64,000 bases of DNA, taken from Chytridium lagenaria (taxonomy: Eukaryota; Chytridiomycota; Chytridiomycetes; Chytridiales; Chytridiaceae). A model generated the notes under the pieces. That model was not told the DNA's origin and did not search any database. It was given only the letters and a program-made list of their open reading frames with translations. Positions 11,115-22,924 of the stretch are shown in pieces (position 1 is the stretch's first letter; each line of letters begins with the position of its first letter). The position numbers and the translations under genes were made by a program. Location of the stretch: the NCBI GenBank assembly GCA_025449115.1, contig JAHLKC010000143.1:39139-103138 (forward strand), read 5' to 3'.

Positions 11115-14100
11115 ATGCACTCCAAGTCTAACCACACCCCAATTTCTTCCCAACAGTCGCCACCGCAAATGATCACAGACAGCCATCCAGCATCCCCCTC
11201 CTCACCTCCCTCCCCAACCCCCAACGCCATCGCAACCCCCTTGGGCTCCCTTGCCAACGACTCTTCCCATCTCCTCGATCACACCACAATGTCCACATCC
11301 ACCTTACCTCCAAAAGACACCACTCCACCCCTCCTCCCCTCCTCCACTCCCATATCCTTCCTCCATCTCCGTTCGAAATCCGGCGCAGAACACCTCTACC
11401 ACCCCGCCCTCCAGCCGCGGAGCCCTCAAATCTCCGTGCAAACGCTCCTCTAACACCATTCCCAGAATCCTCATCCACCACCACCACCACCAAGCCCTTA
11501 TCAGCCTCCACATCCTCCACCCCAACCCCTTCCTCAGCCCCTCTCCATTATCATCATTATCAGAAAGCCACAGGGTTATCTCTTTTACCCGTATCCCCTT
11601 CACCCGCCTGCTCAGCATCAGACGTCTCATCACCCACAACCTCTGCATCCGCCTCTGAAAACGCCGCAGAGGCATTGGTACCCGAGATCAGCGCCAACCA
11701 AGACATAGCAGATGACGATGAAGGCGTTGAAACCAACCTCCCAAGTCCAACACTCTCACCCACAGCCGTCTCATCCATCCCTTCCACCCTCATTGAACCC
11801 ACTGATTCAGACATTCCGGGATCCGTGGCGTTCTCATACGCTGCTATCGACAATGAAGTCATGGTGTCACCGTCCCCATCAAGACGTCTACACTGGGTCT
11901 CTTAAAGTCCCCGCGATTCGACGACATGCCAAGACTTGCACCATCCACCCTTTCCACGCCATCCCCGTGTATCCCGATCCCAAACAACATCCCCATCCCC
12001 TCCCACGTGACGCAGCATGTCCTCCCGACGCTTCTAGCGGAATTTGACCCCTCCCGTCCCGAGTTCAATCGTATATTGTGCTTGAACTGTTGAACCGGCT
12101 CTCGTCGTCGAATCTCCAGTTTGTGTCCTCTATGATTCTCCCGGCGCTGAAACGGGATTTTTTGGGGTTGCTCCCTGTTGAACTTGGGTATCAGGTTTTG
12201 GAGTATCTTGATTTGAGGAGTCTTGGACGGTGTGCGAGGGTGTGTGAGGGGTGGAGGAGGGTTGTGGAGGGGGAGGGAGCGGAGGTTGGGGTTTGGAAAC
12301 GGAGGCTTGTGAGGGAGGGGTGGTTTAGGGTTGAGGAGGTGAGGAGGGAGGAGAGGGTTGTGGGGTTGGAGGGTGTGGGGAGGGATGTGGGGAAGGGGGG
12401 GGAGGATGTGGGGAATGGGGAGAGTGCGTTTTTTGGGGGTGGGGTTGGGGAGGAGGAGGAGGAGGATGAGGAAGGAGGTTGGGCGGATGTGGAGGAGGAG
12501 GATGAGGAGGATGATGATGATGATGAGATTGTGAGTGTTGCGTCGTGTTGTTGATGGGTGTGGGTGTCGGAAGTGGAGGGACCGAGACATGTTATAAGAG
12601 GTTGTTTAGACGACATTATGCTACGAGACAGAATTGGGTGCATGGACGGTGTAAGACGATTACGTTTCCGGGACATGGGATGAATGTGGTGACGTGTTTG
12701 CAGTTTGATGATGAGAAGATTGTGTCGGGGTGAGTCTTTTTTGTTTTTTTTTGCTATTTTTTTGTGGGTTTTTTTTTCTTTTGGTACTCCACCGCGCCGC
12801 ACCGTTTAAAAGCGTCGGGGGTGGGATGGTCTATATTTATTTATAATATGGTTTTAGTTGTTGTTTTTTTTAACAAAAGAAAAGGGCATGGAAAACTTTA
12901 TTTTTATTGTGTTTTAAATCTTGTGTTGTTATTTGTAGATCGGATGACGCTACCATCCACGTGTACGACGTCAACAATGGCAAGCTTTTGAAAAAGCTGG
13001 AAGGCCATGAAGGCGGTGTCTGGGCGTTACAATACTGGAACAACACCCTTGTCTCTGGTTCCACTGACCGTACCGTTCGCGTGTGGGACCTCACCACTGG
13101 TCGCTGTTCCCACATTTTCGATGGACATACCTCTACTGTTCGCTGTCTCATGATTGTCAAGGCTTTGGATACACCTGATCCTACCATTGACCCGCCTTGC
13201 CCGCTGATTGTGACGGGGTCGAGGGACGCTACGTTGAGGGTGTGGAGGTTACCTGATACAGTGACGACGGATGTGGAGCCGGGAAATGGGGCGGCGTATT
13301 TCATGCATACGTTGACGGGACATACGAACAGCGTGAGGGCTATTGCGGGGTATGGACGAGTTCTTGTGTCTGGGAGTTATGATTGTACGGTCCGTGTGTG
13401 GGATCTTGTGACGGGGGCTGCTGTGCATTGTTTCCGAGGACATAGAGAAAAAGTGTATAGTGTTGGATACTCGCATGAGCTTTTTCGAGCCGTGTCTGGA
13501 TCGATGGATGCGACTGTGCGTGTGTGGTGTACACGTACGGGGGCGATGTTGTTTAACCTTGAGGGACATACGAGTCTTGTAGGGTTGCTTGAGGTGTCGA
13601 CGAGGTATGTTGTGAGTGCGGCTGCGGATGCGACGTTGAGGGTGTGGGATGCGAGGACTGGAGGGTGTTTGGCGACGCTTGCGGGCCATGGGGCGGCGAT
13701 TACGTGTTTTCAACATGATGAAGGGTTGAATCGGATTGTGAGTGGGAGTGATGGGGGGGTGAAGGTTTGGGAGTTGAAGGGGGAGGAGGAGGGACGGTCA
13801 TGTCGTGGGCCTGTTGTGGGGAGGTTTTGGAGGGATGTTGGGGGGGCGTGCAAGGGGTTTGGAGGGTTCGGATGGATGAGAGGCGGTTGGTGAGTGCTGT
13901 GCAGAGGGAGGGGGGAGGACTTGGTTTGAGGTTTTGGATTTTGGGGAGGGGGTTGAGGCTGGGGAGAGGGTTGAGGGGGTTGGGGATGGGGAGGAGGGGG
14001 AGGGGAGGGGAGGAAGGGGTGGGGGAGACGCATGGGGAGTTTGAGTTGCCGGGGTCTGTGGTTGAGGGTGTGGAGGGGGTGGGGAGGGTGGAGAGGAGGA

Positions 14101-14165
14101 AGAGGAGGAGGAGGAGGAGGAGTTGGAGGAGAGTGAAGAGGTGGGAGGAGGAGAGGGAGTTGTGA
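11115..14165 (+). CDS. Cdc4/Fbw7-like F-box WD40 protein
   Basis: Substrate receptor of an SCF ubiquitin ligase, by family. The N-terminal ~300 residues are Ser/Pro/Thr-rich and disordered. A helix LLNRLSSSNLQFVSSMIL (about 12075-12135) is followed by an F-box (LLPVELGYQVLEYLDL, R.CEGWRRVV) to about 12270, then an acidic linker. The pre-WD segment LFRRHYATRQNWV (about 12600-12640) and GHGMNVVTCLQFD are typical of Cdc4. A GT-AG intron 12731-12938 splits VSG from SDDATIHVYD. At least seven WD repeats follow (about 12939-13780), with GH..V and VRVWD motifs. The final GVWRVRMDERR..AVQR (about 13855-13905) and TWFEVLDFG complete the propeller as in Cdc4 orthologues. Frame shifts appear near 11430, 11660, 12070, 12550, 13840 and 13920. 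The Glu/Arg-rich tail past 14000 is uncertain. Confidence 0.9.
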
Positions 14166-14459
14166 TGCCGTTGTTGGTGGCTGTGCCTTTACCGCCTGTT
14201 GTGCAGTTGCAGTCGTTTCGGGGACATGGTGGTGGGACGACGACGACGCATTTGAGACAGTATTATCAGCAGTTGGGGGAGGGAGTGGGAGTGGGGAGAG
14301 TGTTGTGAGGATGGAGAGGGGGGGGAGGGAGGTCATGGGGAGGGGAGCTCGAGTTTGAGGCCTTTGGAGATACCAAGGGTGGTGAGGGGGGAGAGGGGTC
14401 TGGGTCGGGTTCTGCGGATGGAGGGGTTGGGGAGGGGGAGATGGGGTGGAGTGACATGG

Positions 14460-15501
14460 GCACGTTTAATGGGGTATATTTGTTGATTTGTGGGTGTTGG
14501 GATGAGTTTGTTTTTTTTTGACATTTCCTTTTCGCTTTTAATCATTATATATGTTTTATTCTCTCTCTTTTTTTTTTTCTCTCTTGTCTCTTGCATTATG
14601 AATATTATTATATTTTTTTTATCTTTTCGAGTACGTACGTATGTTTGGTTTTTTTTTTTTCACGCAATGTTTTTTTTTTCTTTTTCTTCTTTATGAATGG
14701 ATGTGGTTGGTGTGATGGGGGTTTTGTTGTTTTTTTTGGAGGGATTTTCCCCTCTTTTTCGCATATACACAATATTTTCTTTTTTTGGGGAGGCGAAGGT
14801 GGTTGCTGCTGTTTTCTTTTAGTGTTGTGTTGTTGGAGGAGAGATGTGTTATTTTGATGTGTGTAGAGAGGGTGAGGGAAGTTTGAAGTAAAAGTTGAAT
14901 TTATATTTTGTATGAGTTGAATGAATAAGTCATGAGAAGTGTGAATGGAGTTGAGTAATATATAGTAGTATTTATTTAATAAGTGGAGAGTATTTAATAT
15001 GAAAGTGAAGGGAGTGTATTTTAGTCCACTTGTCATATTAAATATATTATTGTATATAAATAAATAATTAAATTTAAATAAATAAATAAAATGATTTGTA
15101 CGACTCTTCTCTCCCCTTCTGTGCTATAGCTCTTGAAGAGTGTTTTTTTTTTTTTGTTTTTGTTTTTAATAATAATAATTAAATATTAATATTATTATTT
15201 AAATATATATTATAGTGCAGTTTACAGATCCATCCATCCATCCATCCATCCATTATTTGTCTGTCTGTCTGTGTGATATAGTTTACATCATATTTACATA
15301 CCCAGCACTATTCACTACTACTACTACTACATCATCATCATCATCACTATCGCTTATCACTATATCATCTTTTAGTTTCATATCTACTCACTCACTCTAC
15401 TCACTACTACTCACTACTACTCACTCTACTCACTACTACTCTTACTCACTACCCTTTACTCAATACTACCATTCAACAACAACAAGTACTACTAAAAAGA
15501 G
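14460..15501. other. Non-coding interval, T-rich and AT-rich with simple repeats
   Basis: 14500-14830 is T-rich downstream sequence with many poly-T runs. 14880-15215 is AT-rich with TAATAATAAT and TTTAAATATA words. No coding signal seen. The stretch then changes to the microsatellite block directly upstream of the J-domain gene. Confidence 0.6.
15227..15480. repeat. Compound microsatellite block upstream of J-domain gene
   Basis: Consecutive arrays: (CATC)6 at about 15227-15252, CTGT repeats to 15270, CTA repeats at 15315-15331, CAT repeats at 15332-15346, and an irregular ACT/CTACTCACT array at 15383-15470. The block ends about 20 bp before the start codon at 15502, so it would be transcribed leader or core promoter. 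Confidence 0.85.
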
Positions 15502-17408
15502 ATGGAGTCTGATCCTGCAGGTGTGCCACCTCATCAGCAGTATGGCTTTGCAAGAGACTACTATGAGCTGTTGGAGATTCCAAGGACGGCAGACAAGGAG
15601 GCTATCAAAAAGGTATTTATTTTTGTATTGGATTGTAAAGTGCCACTTTTTCCCTTTTTTTTTGTTTTCTCTTTTTTTTTGTTTTCTCTCTATGGTATTC
15701 TGTTAAAGGATGGGAGGAGGGAAGTGAGTGAGTGAATGGATGAAATGATGAAATGATGGGGTTGGAGATTGGAGGTGATCGGTGGTTTTTTTGGGGATGA
15801 CTGTGGATGCGTTTCTTCTAAATCATGATTTAGGCATACCGAAAGCAGGCATTGAGGAATCACCCTGTAAGTTTATTAAAAGATCCCTTGTGTCGTTATT
15901 TTTTATTCCAACCGACTCATGAGATTCAAAATAGGACAAGGTCGGCTCTGACCCCGAAAAGGTAGCAAAGTTTCAAGCCATCAGCCGTGCAAATGAAGTT
16001 CTTTGTGAGTTGGGAATGCATTCTACAAAAGAGTAAAGAATAGATAGGAGGACTAATGTAGATCATCTTTATTAGCTGACGACAAGAAACGTAGCATTTA
16101 CGATAAATACGGCGAACAAGGTGTCATCATGATGGACCGTATCCCCTTTATCGACCCCGAGATTCTCCTCGCCCTCAACCGCACCATCCTCATTGCAACC
16201 CTCTTTGTCATTGCCCTCCTCCTCTTCCCCATCTTCATCTCGCTCCGCGCTGACGGGAAAGTCTCATGGTCTTGGCCCGTGTGTTTATCCCCGCTATCTC
16301 GCCGTGGGAGCCATCATTCTCAGCATTGCCATGGCACCCAATGAGGGGGACGCGGATGAGGATGATGAAGATGCGCACACGAATTCAACGGCGGCCGAGG
16401 AGACCAATCTGACACCCGAGGAGCGACAAAAGAAAAAGAAACGATCCAATGTCACTGAAAAGATTGGAGCTTGCGTGTACCTCGTTGTTGTTCTCTCCTT
16501 TATTGTGCTCTTGTCGCTTCGTCTTCATGGATTGTTTGAGTCTTGGTGGGTTGTCTTTGTGCCGTGGTATCTTTTGGAGGGAGTGCATTTCTTGATGTCG
16601 GCGAAAAGTGTGTTGGGGAGGATTTCGAAAGGGTTGGTGGTGGAAGTGCAGCCTGTTGGAAGACCGGAGGGAGAGGAGCAGGAGGCGGTGGAGATGTTTA
16701 CGAGGGAGTTTACGGGGATGGAGGTGTTTGGATTGGTTTCGGAGGAGCTTGTTGGGTGGGGGTTGAGGATTGCGCAGGGGGTTTTGGTGCCGTTAAAGTT
16801 GATGAACCCGGATGCCTTTAGTTGGGCGTGAGTATTCACCATTTGATATTTTTTTCTTTCTATCCTTTCTATATATGAGTTTTGAGCATTTCCCTTTTCC
16901 GTTTTTGATTTTTTTTTTTATCTGCTTTTTTTGTTAACCTTTTTCATCCTATTTCTTCACAATTTTTTTATTCTTCTTTCTAACAATTTTTTATAGAATC
17001 ACCTTTACTCCCGCCTTCCTCATTGGCGGCGTCCACTTCCTCTCCATCATCCTCAGCTGCGTCCACTCTCGCACCGACAAATCCGTCCCCCCCGAAGTCA
17101 ACTCTGACCGTCGCAGTCGTCAAACAGCGCGTTTCATCCTCCTCGCCATCGCCTCCATCCTCATGTACACGATGATTGGCCTACTGATCCGACGTCTCAA
17201 CCACATGGACACGCTCGACCCTTCGTCGGCCGTCATCCTCATTCCGGCGTTTATCGTCTTGTCGCTGGTGTTGATGGTGGTGGGGTGTTGTTTGCCTTGT
17301 ATGCTTTGTTTGACGAGGATGGGGTTGCAGGCTGAGTTGAGGAATGCAAAGGATGAAGGGACTTGGATGAGGAGTGTTGTGCCGTCTGACAGGAGGATTG
17401 AGGCGTGA
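15502..17408 (+). CDS. J-domain protein fused to TMEM185-like membrane domain
   Basis: Exons 15502-15612, 15834-15866, 15935-16004, 16076-16827 and 16997-17408 (GT-AG). The J-domain is complete: DYYELLEIPRTADKEAIKKA, YRKQALRNHPD with an intact HPD placed across an intron, and ISRANEVLSDDKKRSIYDKYGE. It is followed by a membrane part beginning with ALNRTILIATLFVIALLLFP, a segment AVGAIILSIAM, an acidic loop, then VVVLSFIVLLSLRLHG and SWWVVFVPWYLLEGVHFL, which resemble the TMEM185/FAM11 family, and later segments around ITFTPAFLIGGVHF and SAVILIPAFIVLSLVL. One frame shift near 16280. Probable role: membrane-anchored Hsp70 co-chaperone with the J-domain at the N-terminus; substrate unknown. Confidence 0.85.
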
Positions 17409-18181
17409 TTTTTCTTTTTTTTTTTTTTCCCAACCCTCTGGTGTCCTTTTTTTTTTTCCCCACGTTTCCACCACGTGAAAAAGTAGTCTTTCTTTTATCA
17501 TCGCCCCGTTTTTCTGAATAATGCATCCCCCCATCACCCCCCCTTTCCATTTTTTTTTTTTGTAGCTGCGTATACTACTGATTTGGGTTATTTTCTTTAT
17601 ATTTTTTATAGCGTGTTTTTTTTTTATGCGTTTGCTTTTACGCCTACCCTTCCCCCCCTCCCCTTTTTTTTTCTTTTGCATTTCATGGTTTGTTTTGTTT
17701 TGATGTTGTGGCGTCCCCGCCGTTTGGGTTTTGTTTGTCGGTTGTTGAACCCCCCTTCCTTGACATTTCTTCCACCTGTTTTTTTGTTGATGGTGTTTTT
17801 TTTGTTGTTTTGAATATAGAGTGATACGTCAAGTTTGTTATTGTGTGCGTTTATCAGGGAAACGCGTTTCTGGGACGTTGATGATGGTGGGTTTTTTTTA
17901 TCAGCAACTCATCGAATCCGGCTGGTTTGTTGACGTTGTCTAGAGGCCGCAAAAGAAAAAGTCGCCTTGAATGGGTTTGCATTCATTATCTTTTTTTTCA
18001 TCAGCAACTCATCAAATCCGGATGCTTTGTTCAAGAAGGGTTTGTAGACGTTGTCTAGAGGCCGCAAAAAAAGTCGCCTTGAATGGGTTTGCATTCAACC
18101 ACGTATAATATTTGTTCTGGAATTTTTGGATTTCAACGTTTTTGGGGGTCGCCCACAGGTTTGTCAGGATTGTATCCCAGC
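17409..18181. other. Non-coding interval with T-tracts and a long direct repeat
   Basis: 17409-17815 is T-rich 3' sequence of the J-domain gene. 17900-18097 holds an imperfect direct repeat listed separately. No coding signal found before the phosphatase start at 18182. Confidence 0.6.
17900..18097. repeat. Imperfect direct repeat, two copies of about 86-98 bp
   Basis: Copy 1 (17900-17985) and copy 2 (18000-18097) both begin ATCAGCAACTCATC.AATCCGG, continue GACGTTGTCTAGAGGCCGCA and end CGCCTTGAATGGGTTTGCAT. Copy 2 has about 15 extra bases in the middle and a shorter A-run. The copies are separated by about 14 bp. The repeat lies 85 bp upstream of the tyrosine phosphatase start codon. Confidence 0.9.
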
Positions 18182-19247
18182 ATGCCCATCTCTGTCCTCT
18201 TCCTATGTCTCGGTAAGCTCTACGCCCCGTTCCCCAATATGGATTGACACTTTACAGGTAACATTTGTCGGTCACCCATGGCCGAAGCTGTCTTAAAGAC
18301 GTTGTCAAGAGACATGGGCTTGAAGCACATTTTGAAAGAATCGATAGTGCTGGGACGGCTGGATATCATGTTGGGGATAGACCTGATCCGGTGAGTTTCT
18401 TTTTTTTCCGGAGGTGTTTTTTTTGGGTGGAGTGGATGGAGGTTTTTTGGAGCTTGGGGGTAAGCTGTTTTTTAAAGTTTGCATGGGGGTGGAGTTTCGG
18501 TGGATGGAGTTTTTTTAACGGATCTTTGTTTCTGCTGTTTTTTAAAGTCTGCATGCTGGTGGAGCTTCGTTGGCTGGACTTTTCAACGGACCTTGGTCCT
18601 GCGATTTTTTTAAAGTCTACATGCTGTTTAAAGTCTGCATGCTGGTGGAGCTTCGTTGGCTGGACCTTTCAATGGATTTTGGGTCCTGCGATTTTTTTAA
18701 AGTCTGCATGCTGGTGGAACTTTGTTGGCTGGGCCGTTCAACTGCTCCTGTTCCTGCGTATACTAAAATTCTTGGTTATACTTAAGCGAACCGTCGAAAC
18801 CTGTAAATCCAACCGCGTCCCCATCGACCATCGAGGTCGTCAACTCACATCCACCGATTTCACACACTTTGATTTTATTCTATGCATGGATGATGTGAGT
18901 TTCATGGCCGCCATGCATTATTTCTAACGCTTCCAAAGTCAAACATGTCCAACGCTGAAAGGGTTAGACCTCGACATGGCGGAAAGGCTAAAGGTACAGT
19001 ATCATTTCAAATCCGTAGTCACGTTCAAACTCAATCCCTTTTCCCGCTGTTTCGCTACGCTTTCGTTTTTTTTTTTTAAAACTTTTTTCGGTTTTCAATG
19101 GTAGTCCAACTGTTCGGTCAATATGATCCAAAGGGTGAACGTATCATCGAAGACCCCTATTATGGAGGCGTTGAGGGATTCCAGCATAACTTTGAGCAAG
19201 TTACAAGAGCATCGGAGGGGTTTCTCACGAGCCAAGGTTTCCTGTAA
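18182..19247 (+). CDS. Low-molecular-weight protein tyrosine phosphatase
   Basis: Cytosolic LMW-PTP/acid phosphatase family (Acp1, yeast Ltp1). Exons: 18182-18212, 18258-18390, 18787-18894, 18939-18993 and 19105-19247. The P-loop C(X)5R is seen as CLGNICRS, split by an intron between L and G; then PMAEAVLK, IDSAGTAGYHVG, PDPRTVETCKSNRVPIDH, R.LT..DF..FDFILCMD, NMSNAERV, LFGQYDPKGERIIEDPYYGG with the catalytic aspartate in DPYYGG, and a short helical C-terminus. A single base appears to be missing at about 18297 just after AVLK, shifting the frame. The third intron (18391-18786) is unusually long for this window and consists mostly of tandem repeats. Confidence 0.93.
18455..18760 (+). repeat. 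Intronic minisatellite, about four degenerate copies
   Basis: Inside the phosphatase intron, the core AAAGTCTGCATGCTGGTGGA followed by CTTCGTTGGCTGGAC recurs at about 18480 (diverged), 18545, 18625 and 18702, with poly-T runs and GGTCCTGCGATTTTTTT between copies. Unit about 65-85 bp. One copy contains an internal duplication of the first 17 bases. Confidence 0.9.
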
Positions 19248-19639
19248 TTCGTAACATAGTTTTAACTTGTAAAACACTTTTTAAAATATACAATGAACCG
19301 GTTCAATGAAGCATCTTTGGTAGTATTTCTACATCAAAGTGAAGGAGAACTGAATATCACGGTGTTTATACGTTTTTATTAAAACTCCGTTAAAAAAAAA
19401 AAGCCCGCGAGATGTAGCGTATGAAAAGAAGAAAAAAAAGATATACTCCAATCCAAACTGTGTCAATAAACACTAAAATGATATCTATACAAAATCAACA
19501 ACAAGCAGATGGCAAAAAAACAAAACCCCATCCAAAAACAGTATTCAAATCTACGCAGTCGACACCGTCACCTGCGGCAACTTTGCCCCCTGCGAAACAG
19601 CTCCATCCCAACCACCCCAGCTCCAGAAGAAGCCGTCAC

Positions 19640-20501
19640 AGCCGCCACAACCTTTGCCTTATACTGGCTAAACTCCCACTCGATCTCGTGCCAGACTTTG
19701 ACAATGTGGAAACACTGGATGCAGCTGACGCCGATGAAGGTGTTGTAGGCGAGACTTTCTGAACAGACGGAGACGGCGGGGAAAGGTGGGATGCTGGGGC
19801 TGATGCAATGGACGATGGGGAGGATGGGGAGACTCGAGGAGCTGCGGGGAGGGGTGTGTCGATGATGGCGGGTGCGCTTGCGGGGGATGGTTCAAAGGAT
19901 GTGGAAGTTGAGCGACCGATAAGAAGAACACGGGTGGTTGAAGGGGTTGAGGAGTCGGAGGAGGCTTCGTGGGTGGATGAGACCGAGTGAGGGGTGAGAC
20001 AATGGAGGAGGGAGCGCGAGAGGTGGATCGAGAACCCGGGTGGGAGCGAAGAGAAGGGGAAGTAGGGGTAAGACCAGGCACGACGATGCCGTCAGGAAGT
20101 TGAAGTTTACGGATAGTGCGGGTCCCGACACGACGTCTACCGTTCGAGTGGGTGCTAGAGTTCCCGCCGCCAGGGGAGTGGAGGTGGTGGTGGTGATGGT
20201 GATGATGGTGAGAGGCGCTGGAGGAGTGGTGTGTGGGTGTGGCGGATGTGGGTGTGCCGTCGGTTGAGCCGGTTGTACCTGCATGGGTGATCCGGAGGGG
20301 AGGTGAAGGGAGACAGGGGAGCGGGGTTGAGAGTGGAAGTGCGGGAATGTTCGGAAGGTTGTATGTTCAGGATGTTGGGTGTAAGGGGACATCGTATGAT
20401 TTGCATGCATGAGGGAGGCAAGATGGGCAGCAACTTCATTGTCAGAAGGTTGAAGGACGACGCGCTCGGTAATCTCTTCCGTTGGAGTGGATAAATTGTG
20501 T

Positions 20502-20533
<32 letters not shown>

Positions 20534-22253
20534 GAGAAGGTGATGGTACGGAAGCGATGAGAGGCCAGTCGAAGAGTTGTTGCGGAAAGCAGATGATAGA
20601 GGTGCTGATGAGTAGGGAGAGAGTGGATCAAGTCCATTTCGGTGGTGATTGAGATTGTGGGAATGAGAGTGAGAGTGAGAATGAGAATGTGAATATGAAT
20701 GTGAATGTGACGAAGAAGCATGGTGCGGAGTTGGCGCAGGTGTGCTCTGAACGCTAAGGGTGGAGAAATCGTCCGATACATCCGAACGGTTATCTGCGTA
20801 TACATTGGCACCTGGAGCAGACTTAATGGATGCCGGAGGGTGAGGATGCGCGCTAGGATGTCTGTGGCGAATGAAAGATGCACGGGTAGAATGACTGGGA
20901 GATTGTCCCATATCAGAGGCTGGACCTCGATGGTACGCATGCCGAACAGAAGCGCCAGATTCTGACACAGAGGACCGAATCCTAAAGCCTACGTACGATC
21001 GTTAAAACTATATACCTTGAAAAAGAGAAACACAAACCTCCTTCCAATTTACCAAAGTTATCTCCAACGGCACCTGTATGTGACGCACTGCCCGGCAAGG
21101 TCACTCTCGCCCTCAGCACACTCCTCTGCGCCAACACCTCACCCTCCTCCTTCTCCACCAGCCCCACCACTGCCGCTTGCAAACCAACAGGTACCTTCTC
21201 TGCAGCCGACAAATTCCGGTAAAGCACGTATCCATAGTTCCGCGCATCCCCATCAGCATCCGACGAGTATGTCCCCTCTCCAAAGTCAACGTACTCATTT
21301 CCAACCCATTTTTGTATGTGAGGTCGGTTAATCATAAACGTTTCACGTTCGTGATCGACGGGTTCAGATTCTTCCTGTCGGGGCGTCAAAGGATCGCGAC
21401 CTAAGAAAAGATAAATCGAAGGCTCGGTCAAAATCCAGAAAGAAAACAGTGACAAAGTAAAAAGAAAGTGTAAAGGCGCATAGAAGGCGTCTCACCATTT
21501 CCCGGTCCCCTATTCTCATCCTCTTTTTTTGAAATAAACTCCAACGACAAATTATGTATCAACAGCGGTAGATCATCCTGAAACATCTTCCTAAGTTGTC
21601 CCTCAATCTGGTTCTGTAAAAACCGTCGAATATTTGGAATATTATCAAACGTCGAATTCACGTCGACTCGTTCCAATGGGTCGTTTTGAATACCAGCGTA
21701 ATCCCTCGCGCTTTATCGACGACAAGGACAATAATACCACGAAGCTTGAGGTTACTGATGCGGAGACGCATAGGGACGATCAAAGGGAGGTTGCGGCGAG
21801 CATGCCGGTGCGATGACCAATTTTAAGGTTTTGTTTGGGGAGGTTGAGAGGGTTTGCCTGAATAAATCGAATATTAGAGCCAGCTGAACGGGGTTTTCAA
21901 GGTTGCGATGTATCCGAATTTTTCTACCTGAACTTTGGTTTGAAGAACAACGTAAGCATCTCCACTGTAAACAAGCTTAAAGATTCCCCGAAACCGCTCC
22001 TCTGCTAATTCACCAATCTCCAATATTTCAAGTTCAGGAGGCTACATTGAACAAAAGAAGAAAAAACTTAGGAATCCAATTCATCCTTAAAAACGTCGAC
22101 CACTAATACTGACCTTCGTCCCCATATTCAACTCCTTCACCACAATATGATCCACAATGTTTGCTGGTTTATCACCCTTGTTCAATGCTGTCGTCAACTG
22201 TTCCCGGGCTTTCGCCAAGAAGTCCGCCGAGAACCGCGGCCAATTGACCTAGT
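19640..22253 (-). CDS. MDM34: ERMES subunit Mdm34-like
   Basis: Outer-mitochondrial-membrane subunit of the ER-mitochondria encounter structure. The N-terminal SMP domain is clear: [36 protein letters not shown], then across an intron [105 protein letters not shown]. The exon from about 21403 encodes [16 protein letters not shown]; a later intron precedes 20985. The C-terminal half is low-complexity: a Ser-His alternation (about 20650-20720), polyQ (about 20503-20535) and Pro/Ser-rich tail. Frame shifts near 21680, 21800 and 20070. The first tiny exon with the start codon upstream of 22253 was not resolved. The end is approximate. Convergent with the phosphatase. Confidence 0.9.
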
Positions 22254-22924
22254 AAAGTTTCGTGAAAAATCGTAAGTAAATCGATGTGGGCATAAACGAA
22301 GTGGAGGATAGCATAAAGTTCTGAATCCTCTGAGATCAACTTAGCAATTGCTATTATTGTTAAGTTGACGTTATGCATGCCGGTTTCCATTCACAGGGCC
22401 AACGGCTGCAATCCGCCACCCATTCAGGGGTCCATCACACTTCCATGCTTTATAAAAACCCACACCAAAAAGCGTCTTCTAGCATCCCATATCCATCTCT
22501 GGCATCTTTACAATCGCTTTATCTATCAATACCGCACCCGCATCCAGCCTCACCTTGAAGGACATGGTCCGTCAAAACCGAACGAATTCAAAGAAGCTTT
22601 GTGACCGTTTTTGCCTTTTCCAAAAATAAAAATGGTGGTCCTAATATTCCCATTGACTAATTACAACTTTAACAAAGGATGCTCGAATGTTTTCCTCACA
22701 GATAAATGAGACGAATTAACGGTGATATTTCATTGCATCACAAAACATCTGCTTTACTTTAAAACAACAATAAAAAAGTCAAAACGTAGACATCATTAGG
22801 CGCGTAGGCCAGCATGCTCTAACACAGACAGGACATCAAAAAACAAAGCAACTGCGAAGAATAAATGAAACATGAAGACGCAACGAAGAGAGAAGATACG
22901 GAAGGCTGACGAAGCAATGGATAG
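22254..22924. other. Interval between MDM34 and SPB1
   Basis: Should contain the missing short first exon and promoter of MDM34 and the 3' untranslated end of SPB1, both on the minus strand. Scattered open frames show no recognisable composition. No other element seen. Confidence 0.4.

Noticed and set aside
17181..17681. Lys-rich 166-residue minus-strand frame
   Set aside because: Antisense of the J-domain gene end and of poly-T 3' sequence.
18265..18927. 220-residue frame running through the phosphatase
   Set aside because: It reads through the repeat-filled intron; the conserved LMW-PTP order requires that stretch to be spliced out.
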